Shown here piece by piece: positions 12,817-24,189 of a DNA stretch of 64,000 nt. Within the stretch, counting starts at the first letter, position 1. Each line of letters opens with the position of its first letter. The notes beneath the pieces are model-generated. The model had not been told where the DNA came from. It did not search any database and saw only the letters and a list, made by a program, of their open reading frames with translations. Source of the stretch: Coprinus comatus (taxonomy: Eukaryota > Basidiomycota > Agaricomycetes > Agaricales > Agaricaceae); contig JAWPGT010000002.1 of NCBI GenBank assembly GCA_034638255.1, forward strand, positions 2,348,501 to 2,412,500, in the 5' to 3' direction. The position numbers and the translations under genes were made by a program.

Positions 12817-14582
12817 TTATGAAGCAGCTCTTCGAAGAATAACCATCAACCCATCCGAATGAGCGGAAAATATAGCATCAACGGAAAACTGAAGTGAGTC
12901 AAGTCCGCCCAAAATACTTGTTGGTGACAATTGAGGTGGGGGTGGTGGGGATGTTGAATCGGGATCACGATCACGTCCATTACCATTTGTGGTATTGGTG
13001 TTGGCGTTGGATGAGTGGGTGTTGGGAGAATTATTACTGTTATGTGTAAGTCGACGATGTCGAATTCGAGTAGGTGAACCTAACGGATTACTTAGAGTTC
13101 TTGAAGCTCTTGATCGTCGGGAGTTTGGTATTGGATCTGGTATACGACCACTTGAAAAAGAAGTATTAACATTAGCATATATTGGTTTAAAGGAAGGCAA
13201 CTCACATAGAATCTCTACCCTCCGTAAGTAATACAAACCTCCCAAATCCAAATCCACCATCACTAGGTTGGCCACGTTCATTAACACCCCAGCCTTTAAC
13301 ACAATCAATCCAACTTCTGACTTGTTCTTCATCCCTCTTTGAAACATAATCAAAAAACGGTCTTCCTATACATTCCGTTGTTGATATAAGCAAATCATTA
13401 GAACAATATAGGATGTTACAATGAACTGAGAATCGGTTTAGGATGAATGCCGTTCGGAAGGATTGGTTAGGTAAGTGATCGAATGTTATGACTTCTTTTT
13501 CTTTTCTTTTGTATGTTGAAGTTGTAGGTGACGTTGTCGTGGTTGTGGCTGTGGCTGTGGCTGTGGCTGAGGTGTATGATGGGGGGTTTTGTTGATGATG
13601 AGGTTCTGGACTTGAAGGAGAAGGAACTTGGGAACCACTTCTGCTTCTATGACTTTGAGTCGGACTTTGAGTACTACCTGGTGGACTAGGTGATTGCCAA
13701 GAGGATGATGGAGAGGTTGGAGCTGGAGATGGAGTTGATATACTCCTTGGAATGGGACTCGGAGGCATGGGTGACGGATCATGCCATCGCTATATTAGAA
13801 TAAATATATAGGGGTGTTCAGTATTGGAGGCGATTGAAAAACGCACTCTAAATTGGAAGTTTTGGGCACTTGGGGAGATGACGGTGATTTCTTGGGCAGT
13901 TGATGCGTTATGAAGAGCTTTGGCACCTGGGCTTGCAAAAGAGACGCTTCCTACGAGAACGTTGTGTACGACGGTTCTATGACGACAAGAAATTGGTAAC
14001 TAGGATTTTTTTCAGTAATAAGAAAGCGAATACTAACCTTGACTATGAGGAAAGGGGTTTGCGGATGAGTGTGAGTGAGATGGGTAAATGAAAGAATAAC
14101 TTACTATGCCACAAAGGATATAACCTTTGTAGGGGTCTTTATGTCGCATGCGGAGGTACACAAGAACCGCGGCTTTATCTTGTTGAATGGTATCACTAGA
14201 GTTGGATGGGTATCATTGTTTGTGGTAAAGGGCGAAGCAGCGTACTAGTGCAGTTGACGAACACGTGGAAACTCGTCTGGATGGACCAATTCGAGAGAAG
14301 GGCGACCGACGAGTTCATGAGGCTCAAAACCTAGATTTGTGAGGAATGAAATGAGGAAGACGAAGGGAGGGACTTACCAAGTAGATCAGTTACTGAGTCT
14401 GTCATGTATATCCATCGTGCCTGAATGCAGGGGTTATTAGACGAGGCAGGGACAGGGTTGATGGGGATACGTGCCTCTTGAGAAAAGTCTACGATGCCAA
14501 CTAAGAGAAAAGGTCAGAAAAGAAATATAAAAGGAGAGAAAAGGGCGTTACTGAAAGATACGCAGGGGGTGGTGGTGTCCAT
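12817..14582 (-). CDS. PAS-domain protein with proline/serine-rich linkers
   Basis: A PAS-fold sensor or protein-interaction protein of a kind common in Agaricomycetes; its exact role is unknown to me. The first exon is MDTTTPCVSF (start 14582), spliced to IGIVDFSQEARIPINP. A clear PAS domain follows (about residues 35-110): WIYMTDSVTDLLGFEPHELVGR, LVHPDEFPRVRQLH, then KAAVLVYLRMRHKDPYKGYILC. After a linker rich in Pro, Ser and Thr (with an Ala-Thr repeat encoded by a (GGCTGT)-type microsatellite near 13540-13570) there is a second conserved block (FRTAFILNRFSVHCNILYCSNDLLI, GRPFFDYVSKRDEEQVRSWID) that looks like a second PAS fold. The C-terminal motif is FSVDAIFSAHSDGLMVILRRAAS. No DNA-binding domain or kinase is present in this reading. 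Its start is 115 bp from the TRM61 start. Confidence 0.72.
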
Positions 14583-14697
14583 GGCACAGATCAGAGGGCA
14601 ACCTATCTGTTTATCAATGGACGCGTGTGTATCCTTGTGTGCTCTTCCCTCTTTCCTCTTTTTCACACGCTGCCTGCACAGCCACTCCCTCCTCTTC
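14583..14697. promoter_or_regulatory. 115-bp bidirectional promoter region (PAS gene / TRM61)
   Basis: Only 115 bp separate the two divergent start codons (14582 minus, 14698 plus), so 5' leaders and core promoters must overlap. The plus strand is C/T-rich (TCTTCCCTCTTTCCTCTTTT region), typical of fungal core promoters. No TATA box is seen. Confidence 0.6.
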
Positions 14698-16473
14698 ATG
14701 TGGACCGCCTCCAGAGAAATTGCTGCAGGGGACGTGGTGATCGTATGGATGACAAGGGACAGCATACAGCCACTCCTGGTCTCCCCGGGAAACGACTTCA
14801 ACAGCAAGTATGGCAACTACAAGCAGGCTGACTTTGTCGGTGTTCCCTATGGCTCAAAAGTCGGTTCTCGCACAGGAAAAGGCTTTGTCTATCTGCTCAG
14901 GCCCACTCCAGAACTATGGACTCTGGCTCTGCCCCATCGCACACAGATCCTCTACCTCGCAGATATCGCCTTCATCACCTCCCGTCTCGACATAAAACCT
15001 GGCAGCAAAGTCATCGAAGCTGGTCCGTTCTCTCTCTCTCTCTCTCTTCCTATCTCAGTCTCTTACCCGTTATCTGTAGGCACTGGCTCAGCTTCCTTTT
15101 CCCATTCACTCGCTAGAACTATTGGAACAACAGGCCATCTCTGGTCATATGAATTCCACGAGGCAAGAGCAACCAAAGCAAGGTCCGCATCCTTTCCCTT
15201 TTCTCTCTCTATTCTCTCACCCTTTCACAATAGAGAAGAGTTCGAAAGACACGAAATGACAAATGTCGTTACTCTCACCCATCGTAACGTTTGTAAGGCT
15301 GGTTTCACTATTGAAAATACCGCAGATTCGGGCACGTAATAAACATCTCCTTTTTCCTTTCCTTTTTTAACCCCCCGTTTATCCGCATCCAGTCTTCCTT
15401 GATCTACCAGCTCCTTGGGACGCAATCGAACATGCTAAAAGCGCATTACGAGTACGTAAATCACATTATCAACCCCATCGACCCATCAATTTGCTTATTA
15501 CCTCTCTTGGTCTATAGAAAGACCGAATCGCTCGTATATGCTGTTTCAGTCCATGCATGGAACAAGTTTTACGTACTGTAACTGCTTTGAATGATGCTGG
15601 TTTCACAGGTCAGTTCTCTCTTTCTTTTACAATACACGTACTCAAATTTTTTTAGATATAACAATGTATGAAACACTATTACGTCCACATGAAGTTCAAA
15701 ATATCCCGGCTCCAACTCCAATTTCTCAAGTTTCTGAAAGATTAAAAGAGGCCGAGAAGAAAAGAGAGGAGAAGAGGTTAAGACAGATTGCGAACAATAA
15801 AGCTGCTAGATTGGAATTGGAGGGATCTTCCAATGACATTATGACTGGATCGAAACGAAAAAATGCTTCTACTGCGGAGGGTATACCACTTTCATCATCT
15901 TCACCTATTCCAAAACGGGCAAAGATGGAACAAATAACTGTGACAATGACTGAAGATTCTACTTCTGAAGATGTAGATATGACTGAAACCCAAACTCCTA
16001 CTACCATTCCCATACCAGCTCCTTTACCTACTCCCACGCCAATTTCCCTTTCTCAAATCCAATCACAACTCGAATCACAATCACAATCACAACCGGAAGA
16101 ATCCCGAATAAGTGTCAATAGTGCATTACCAGATGTTCGTGGACATACATCTTATCTTACATTCGCCATTCTCGTTCCTCATAACCCTCGTATCATGAAC
16201 ACTACTCCTACTCCTACCCCTACTGTTACAACACCACCGACACTTATACCGATACCGGAATCATCTTCTATTACTACTACAACGATTGAAACCAGTACTG
16301 AACCTAGACTAGAATCGACTATCACTATGGCTAGTGCGATTGGAATTGGGACTTCGGCTGCGACTGGGACTACGATTACGGCTGCGTCTAGGACTAGTAC
16401 AATAACAATAACGTCGTCTTCTACTCCTACTTCTGCTTCTGCTTCTGCTTCTGAATCTACGCCGAATCTTTGA
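14698..16473 (+). CDS. TRM61: tRNA (adenine-58-N1)-methyltransferase catalytic subunit
   Basis: Catalytic subunit of the nuclear TRM6-TRM61 complex, which makes m1A58 in tRNAs (needed for initiator tRNA-Met stability). Start chosen at MWTASREIAAGDVVIVW, the family's N-terminus. Landmarks: FVGVPYGSKVGSR, RPTPELWTLALPHRTQILY, SAM-binding motif I PGSKVIEAGTGSASFSHSLAR (across an intron), WSYEFHEARATKAREEFERH, VTLTHRNVCKAGF, the catalytic-site loop VFLDLPAPWDAIEHA, and ICCFSPCMEQVLRTV. The intron before VFLDLPAPWD only restores the frame with a GC donor at 15332 and AG at 15391-15392. The last exon (from about 15657) holds EVLLRPHEV-like MYETLLRPHEVQ, a basic helix (KEAEKKREEKRLRQ), then about 190 residues of Ser/Thr/Pro low complexity that the core enzyme does not need. 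Confidence 0.92.
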
Positions 16474-16943
16474 ACACTTTTGTTGTACCCTCAATTAACC
16501 AACCAGCCAATCACCATCCTTCTTGATCCCATTCTCTTCCAATCCCCATCAATACGTTTTTTTACATCACACGTCTAAAAAGTAGAAGGAATAAGGAGCA
16601 TAAGGTATCAGTCACGAGGGATATTTTTCGGTTTTAATGATGACAGGGGAGTATGTTCGGTTAGAGAGACGTAAAAAAAAAAAGGCTGTGACATCGCAGT
16701 TTCTGGGCTGGGTATACATAATAGATAAACTACGTGTATGTAGTATTATTAAAAGTAGATATGTATATAATAAAAATAAATACTGTACGTAGTCAGAGTT
16801 GTTAGAAACTATTCTAATACAACTACTACAACTAACTACGACCTGTGCAGTGTGCATACTGCAGAAATATAAAGTGTAACTGCGTATTATTTGTACGCAT
16901 GGGTTTATCGAGATGTAGCTTCTGTGCTTCGATGATTTTTTTT
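16474..16943. other. Intergenic 3'-3' region
   Basis: 470 bp between the convergent stops of TRM61 and RAD4. It must hold both terminators. Composition is AT-rich with an A run near 16672-16684. No gene or structured RNA seen. Confidence 0.4.
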
Positions 16944-19900
16944 TTAAGTTGTGGTTCTTGATCTCCGTGGACGTAATGTCCTTGTAGTTGACGTTGACGT
17001 TGACGTTGGTGTTGGTGTTGTTGGCGTTGGAGTTTGGGCTGTTGTTGTGCTAAGACTAGTCTTGGTTTCTGGTTTCGGTGTAGGCTTGGGCTTGGGCTTG
17101 GGCTTGGGCTTGGGCTTTGATTTAGTTTTGGGCTTGGGTTTGGACTTGGACTTGGACTTGGGATTGGACTTGGGATTGTTGATTCGTATACGTTTAGTAG
17201 AGGGTAATGAATATTCATCTCCATCTCCATCTTCATCTTCATCTTCATCTTCAATTTCATCAACATCATACTCTTTGTCTTCATCCTCATCCTCACCCTC
17301 ATCCACTTCTCTTCTTCGTTTTTGTCCTATCATACGTTTATTCCATGTCTGAGTTTGAGTTCTTGTAATTCTTTGATTAGTTGAAGTTGAAGGATCAACT
17401 TCATTGATATTCTCTTCAACTTTGTTTTTCTCCCTTTCCATCTTTCCTTTCCCTTTCCCTTTGCCTTTACCTTTTTCTTTTTCGAATTTATTAGAATGAA
17501 CGCCACCTCCTCTTTCATTATTACCATCACCATCACCATCACCATTTTCAACTTGAATGGTATTAAGGTTAATATCATCATTGTTAATATTAATTTGTCC
17601 TTGTCTTTGCCCTTGTCGTTCACGTTCTTGTTGTTCAGCTACCAATTCAGCCATCGTTTTAGGTCTTGATTTTGAGTTTGAGTTTAGATCCGATTCTTGA
17701 ATGACATGATTGGTGTCATTAATATTAATGATAGGTATAGGAGTTGTAATTCCTCTTTCACCGGATTCTGTTTTCGTTTCTGTTGCTGTTCTCGTTTTCG
17801 TTCTTGTTGTTTGATCTTGATTTCCAACATCCAGGTCATCATCACCATCATCACCATCATCCTCTGATAAATCATATGTAATGAAATCCGGAACTTCATA
17901 TTCATATTCATCCTCTTTTTCTTGTTCATCATCATTCTCCATCCCTTCATCCCCTTTTCCTTTTCCTTTTCCATAACCTACTCCAATCTTCCTAGCTCTA
18001 GATGACGAAGATAAAGATAAAGATGTGGATGTGGACAAAAACGCCAAAACAGGTTGAGAAGGAACGTGTTGGAATTTTGGTAAATGGAAAGCTTGAACTA
18101 CGTCATCAGCTTCAATTAATCCTCCACCACCTCCTCCTCCTCCTCCTCCTCCACTGCTACTAGCGATAGTACTGGAGTGACATTTGTATTGTTATTGGGA
18201 TTCATATCGTGACTAGGAGGAGCATGGTGATACTGTTGTTGATCGATAGGTCTTTTGATTTCATTATCATTTTCAATTTCCTGTTTATTCGCAAAGTTTA
18301 GAATATAATAAATGAGTAAAATGAATTGGAATCAAGTAAGTAAATAAATAAAACTGGAACAGTTCTGAACGGAAATAGGCCATGTAAAAAAGATGGGATA
18401 GTACTTTAAATAATCCATGGAATATTTGTATTTGTAAACTTACCTTTGAGATTGATATTAATATCGATTTATTATGAGTATCTTCAAGTTGAACGTCTAC
18501 GTCCATGTCTACATCCATTTGACCATGTGTAGAATTGGTGATTTGACTTGTATGTTCATCTACATCATGTTCGTGTTTATCGGACTTGAGCTTTGATTTG
18601 GAACTGGAATTGGAACTGGAATTGGATCCATATTGTTCTTGTAATCGTTGACGAATCCGAAGACCTTGTATTAATCTTGTCCATTGTTTAATAACACGCT
18701 CTTCTCTTTTCTTTTTAGCCTTTTTCTTCAGCTATTCTTTCTGATTCCCAATATGCCTATTTTTTGTTGTTGTTCATAGTGACCAAGCATTATGAGAATA
18801 GAAATGAGTTTACAATGATGATAAAAGGATGCCAAAAAAAACAAAACAGAGGTGAAACGTACCTCTAATAGCACATCTTGGTTCTCTTGTGCAACTACAA
18901 CCCCTTCTATAACAGGAAACGCTCTTCGCTTCTTAAACTCGAACCCAGTCTACAAAATCAATGATCGTCAGAGTTGTCAAGGCTATATAAATAAGGTAAT
19001 GCGAGAAGTATGAGGAAAACAACTAAGGGGGTACGGAATGATGAAGGATGATAATCATAATGAAAGCAAGGAGGTGGGGTTCTTAGTGGTGTCAACGAAA
19101 GAAGAAGAAAAAGGAGAGTATAAGTTTAATGAATGATCACGTACAACAGCCTCAGCGAAATCAAACTCTAGTTTTCTAGCTATCTTTGCAATACCCTTGA
19201 CTGTCGTTTTGATTAACATTCCGTGCATCAACGGGGTGGGTATTGAGTGGCGTAATAATGAGCATATACGCCACTGTTTGAATAGCAGGTTAAACTCACA
19301 AGGAATATGTACGGCACCTCGGGGTAACATCGAAGGTGTATACAAATCTATGTTACCAAAATTATTTTTGGGTATAACACCCTAGAGCATAGAAAATAAT
19401 GAGGCAATGTCAACAAAAATAATGTGATAGAAGGTACTTACATCAATGACTGGGTCAGGGACATAAAGTGCCGTTTGAGAATGCGCATACATCCCTTGCA
19501 TAGCTTCACCACTAACAGTTCCTCCTCCGCCTGCACCGGCCTCTTTTAATACTTCGAGCTCCCTCATACGATTAACAGTTCCCGCTCTCACTTTGACCAT
19601 TTTCAAAGGTTGTTCACCAGCTTTAATAGTTCGACCTTCACTACGCATCCAATTCTCAGCAGTTTTTAGGGATACAACGGCGGACCTTGGATAAACTGGC
19701 TCTCCGCGGAATTTGCCTAGCTCCGGTGTAGCTGGCGGTGGTGGATGAATAGTTTCGGTTTGTTTAAGATGTCGTATCAATACATATCTTTGAGCAAATG
19801 TGAAATCAAAGTTAGGGAGGTAAATCAATAAATGAAATTATGCGTACATCGGATGATCTTTGAAACCTCCCACAGTTGTTGGCATACCCTCTTGCATTTG

Positions 19901-21716
19901 CGCCGTTTCAAGTTCTTCATCTTCAAAATCATCCCTATTCTACAAAAAGAGTACCCCTCGATATTTTAGGTTTAATCATGTAGTTTGAATGAGTGACATT
20001 TACCAATCTGTAAGGCCTTTCGATAGTGTTTAAAACGCGATTCCACCAAACCATTCGTCCTTTACCATAATTACCAGCATTTAGTGCATTACTTCCTCCT
20101 TGAACCTTAGCCACTTTAGCACCATATTCTCGAGCATAACGTCTTGTAACATCTCTAGCGTAACCATCCTCTTCGAAGCCTAGAACATAAACTAGCCTGT
20201 TTTCAACTCTTGCACTCTTAGGGGCTTTCTTGATCGGCGTGGCATTAAATCTTGAAAATTGTGCTACGGCGGCATTGGGAAGTGGCGTGGACGTAGGTGA
20301 CGGATCGAACACCTTGCGTTTGTTGACGATAGCACGAATAGGATCAACGGGGAGCCATCGGCCGTCAGCTCGCGAAAACACTTCTGTCCAAAATACAGGT
20401 GGTGTCACAGTCGGATCCAATGGTGCTTTAAGAGTCAAAATGGATTCAATGCGTCGACACGGTGGCATTCAACACGAGAGAACGTACGGGGATTGGAATC
20501 TGGAGTGGATGCCCTACTATCCCCTAAAGTACGTCCCTTGGGCCGAGGTTTTCTTAGTTTGATCGGCGGTTTCTCTTTGCCTTTGCCTTTTGATTTGGTT
20601 AGCGCTGAGCTGCCAGAAACCGTCTGGCCACTTCCGGGAAAGTTTGTTGCTTTGCCTTTGCCTTTGAGGTCACTTGAGCTTGAGGCCGAGGGTATCTCCA
20701 CCTCTTCCATATCTTCATCATCGTCATCTTCTGCTGATGCTTGCGTTGACGTTGTATTTGATCCTTTTCCTTTATTCTTCTTCTCGTATTTAGGCTTGGG
20801 TTTACCAACACTTGATTGCCAAGGTACACTCTGAATGCTCACAACCAATCGAGCAGGTATTGCTAAGGCGCGACAAAGAGCAGTGAAAAGTTGAGCGCTG
20901 GTATCTCTTGAACCACTTGCCATAAGAAGATGTTTCATTAAGCTCTTGGGGCTCCGTAGAAACTCTCCTTCTTCGCCGTATATGTCTTGCAAAACTTCCA
21001 AATCCATCTCAACATCGTCGAGCATAGTAGTATCATCAGATTTGACAAGAAGTCGATATCGTTCTAGAATTCGTTCAACATCGTCAAATGTACGATTGCG
21101 GATATGTCCCTCTGGTATAATTTCAAACGAACTCGACCACCACTCCACTAAGTCTCGGATAGCGTTTTCGAACATACGGCCACGTTGATTATGATCCGGT
21201 ATTCGTGACTTGTGTATCAAGGCAAATGCATCTTGCAATTTAAGAGGACACAAGGATAGAGCACGAGCCTGTAGAGTGCAATCATAAGTAGACAGTAGCG
21301 TACGTTTGAGCTTGGAGGAAGGTCATACATGTAGCAATTCATCATTCAGCCATTTGTTCCGTGTTTGAGCATTAGCTATGAGTGCAATGGTGTGAATCTT
21401 GTGACAGTCAATGCGTAATATACGTTCCGCGTGGCTAATTCCCTTTTTTCTATGATGCAAGCATCAGCATTACACCGGAACATTCTAATTCAAGCACGCA
21501 CTGTTTTTTCTCTACCTTAGGATGTGCTTGAAGAGTGATCTCAAAGGTTTTCGGTGGGACGTTTTCCGTTTCTACCTCTTCCCAGTCGTATTCGTCATCA
21601 GAATCATCGTTGAATGTATAGTTATGGCCGTTCATGGAAAAGCGCTGATAATGACTCGCAAAGGGGCCTTGGTAATTGCGGTACCGTGACATCAAACGCG
21701 CTACGTCACGTGTCAC
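16944..21716 (-). CDS. RAD4: DNA damage recognition protein RAD4/XPC homologue with long repetitive tail
   Basis: Binds helix-distorting DNA lesions with Rad23 and starts nucleotide excision repair. Segments in order: N-terminal acidic region from MTRDVARLMSRY; the transglutaminase-like domain (PLKLQDAFALIHKSRIPDHNQRG, FTALCRALAIPARLVVSIQSVPW, a K/G/E-rich insertion, then PVFWTEVFSRADGRWLPVDPIR and VYVLGFEEDGYARDVTRRYA); WWNRVLNTIERPYRL; BHD1-BHD3 (GMPTTVGGFKDHPMYVLIRHLK, then [83 protein letters not shown]). After a basic helix (about 18600-18730) comes a tail of more than 400 residues: poly-Gly, Asp/Glu runs, GKGKGK and KPKPKP repeats, ending LRPRRSRTTT. One junction in the tail (about 18165-18210) needs a very short intron or has a frameshift; I could not settle it. 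Confidence 0.88.
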
Positions 21717-22083
21717 CAGTGACTAAATATATGAATTAATTGTTCTTTTCTTCCTATTAACTTGTATCACCCCCTTCATTGCTCCAATGTGAAGTAGATT
21801 ATAGGTCCAAAAACGGGTACAGAGTAACCAGTTACAAGATATGGATGTAGTTTGATATGAATCAAGTCATCAAAGAACTCAACCCCAAGGCCATGTGTAC
21901 AGGTAACGTTATACCAGACAAGCAGTACATACCCATTCACGCTGCACCGGTTATCTTTGGGCTGTGTTCGGGCCGTAGTCTTTAAGCTTCAAGCTTTCTC
22001 CTACTTGCTCTCCACTTCCCCTCACCCTACCTACTGCCATATGCGATACTTCTTGAATCTTATATAGTCAACTGCTCCGTGAT
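21717..22083. promoter_or_regulatory. Divergent intergenic region, RAD4 / F-box gene
   Basis: 367 bp between divergent starts. It includes a CT-rich stretch at 21990-22025 just upstream of the F-box gene. No conserved element recognised. Confidence 0.4.
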
Positions 22084-23779
22084 ATGAGCTCCGACTTGCC
22101 TATTGAGATCTGGGATGAAATACTTTCGTATCTTCCGAAAGGATCTGCAGTAAAACTGTTTGGGATTAATCGTATTTTCTTCGAGATTGGTCTGGATATG
22201 TTGTATAAACAAACTGGGCTTATGGGTTGCATAAAAGAATCGCGGAAGAATCTTGAACAACTCCAGTACGTAGACTCATAACTTCAAACTAGTAAATGTC
22301 AAAACTCAACAACATGCATATTGTTTTCTCTTATGTAGGTATTCTAATATCCGTTCTCGCGTTCGTTCTATATCCATCAATTCAGCTTGCCCCATATTCA
22401 AATGCAGTAGACGATCGATTATATCGTCATTCGGGGATTTTCTCGGGCTGAATCTTCGAGGACGAGGTTTCGGAAAGATAATAGGAGGAGATTCAAATGT
22501 AGAGCTTTTAACTCTTGCATTAGAACGCTTCAGTCAGTGCCAATTTATCGATACCATCGAAATACATGTTCCACAAACATCACCTTCCTTTTCCCAATTT
22601 CTTTCCTCCTTGATCCGGATTTTGGGAAATAGAGTCAAAATCATGACTCTACATATACTCGTTGGAGAGTTAATACTCTTCAAATCCCTACCGAATGATA
22701 GTCTACCTAATGTTGAAAGGTTGGCTATCAGCTTATATCGACATCATCCTAATGATAATGAATCTCCAACAAAGGAGGAAGAAGCTTCGAGTCTCAAAAG
22801 AATTCGGGAAGTCTCAAATCTTACAAGGAAGACTGTAACCCAAATCATCATTTCACCGGATACCAATAGCAAGAGGTCTGGTGATATTATAAATATTACC
22901 AAAATATTTGGCACGGGTACTAGCATTGGTTCAAATTCGTTGGGACCATTTCCAATGTTGGAAAGCTTGGAGATCAAGACGGAAACAAGACAAATGACAT
23001 GTTCATTTGCTAATTTTCGACGAGGAAGAAGATTACATCGTTTTAGTGATTTTCTGTTGAGAAACGGTAGTAATCTTAGGAGGTTGTCATTGGTTGGTGT
23101 CTTTGCCGATGGAGGATTGGAACAATTCGTTACACCTTATGAAATTATCACCAATGACTTTTTCAAGATTACGTTGCCAAATTTGGAAGAACTCGAGATA
23201 CCAATAACCTATGTCCAATTGGATGATTTCTCGAATTCTCTCGGTAGTGGTGTGATAACATCAACCGGAGCACCTACTTCGAAGCGACAGTTTCCGGAAT
23301 TGAAGAAATTGATGGTGTTGCAGACTACAATTACATATAGGATTGAAGGATATTCGTACAGTCAATTTTGTTCGTTGATTCAAGGATTGGTTCAAGGTGG
23401 TTATGATGAGAAGTTGGAAGTTTTATGTGTTAAGGATACTCATTGTTTCTTACCACACCATCTGGACGCCGTTTATAGAAAGTTGCCTAACCTTCTGGAG
23501 CTCAATATTTCCTATCAACATCTTTTTAAAGATCCAAGGGTGAGTATTGGATTTTTCCGCTCCAGTCAATGCTAATGTTATTTTCATTTTATTTCAAAGA
23601 ATGAAGATGAAAGTGATCGACATGCTCCTTTTCGACCAAAAGCATACCCAGGATGGAAATTGGAAAAGTTAGAGCTGGGAAGGCAGTTGACGAGGGATTA
23701 TACTATTGATCATACCTTGATTGATATTGTGATGAGGAATATCAGAGTCCCAAAAGATAATATCGACGTGATTCCCTGA
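22084..23779 (+). CDS. F-box protein with leucine-rich-like C-terminal region
   Basis: Predicted substrate adaptor of an SCF ubiquitin ligase: the F-box binds Skp1 and the rest would bind a target, which is unknown. The F-box is at the N-terminus: MSSDLPIEIWDEILSYLPKG, then AVKLFGINRIFFEIGLDMLY. Two introns are visible, one after LEQLQ (about 22265-22339) and one near 23538-23599 after HLFKDPR. The middle and C-terminal parts have repeated hydrophobic patterns of the LRR type (for example PNVERLAISLYRH, FPMLESLEIKTE, NLRRLSLVGVF, LPNLEELEIPITY, FPELKKLMVLQTT, LPNLLELNISYQ), spaced irregularly. The protein ends VPKDNIDVIP-stop at 23779. Such F-box proteins are numerous and fast evolving in Agaricomycetes. 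Confidence 0.8.
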
Positions 23780-24189
23780 AGAGTTACAGGGGCCCTAGAC
23801 CCTCAAGGTCTGCTCCTCAAGCTCAAGCACTTTCCTTTTTCTCCACAAAGGCTAAACTCTTGCTTTTTCCTCAACCGTACCAATCATCATTCCTCGGTAG
23901 TAAAGGATCTCCTAGAGTAATCAAGATAGTAATGTCGTGCTTCTGTCATTGTTGTACCCATGTAAATGGCCGAGTATATTACTAGAAGAGAAAGAACGGA
24001 CGAAATAAATGAAAGGGGAAACATTGCATCGTTGTCACGTAAACTCGGAGAAAGGTATATTGATCTCAAATTGAAGTCGTAATATTTACGGTGGATTACT
24101 TCTATTTTTTCAGCGCAGGCAGTGGCAAGACCCGACTCGCTAACACTTTTATATTTGTTGTATGGTATTCATCGTAAGCAATTACTATA
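23780..24189. other. Intergenic 3'-3' region
   Basis: 410 bp between convergent stops of the F-box gene and the BNR gene. A short frame at about 24112-24150 reads like a P-loop, but nothing around it supports a gene. No RNA gene seen. Confidence 0.35.

Noticed and set aside
17000..17200. Regular short repeats near 17.0-17.2 kb considered as a CRISPR or satellite array
   Set aside because: They are hexanucleotide repeats encoding KP/KS runs in the RAD4 tail; no spacers, and the host is eukaryotic.
24112..24155. P-loop-like peptide (SAGSGKTRLANTF) in the F-box/BNR intergenic region
   Set aside because: Short frame with no start, no following NTPase motifs and stops on both sides; chance or an unrecognisable relic.
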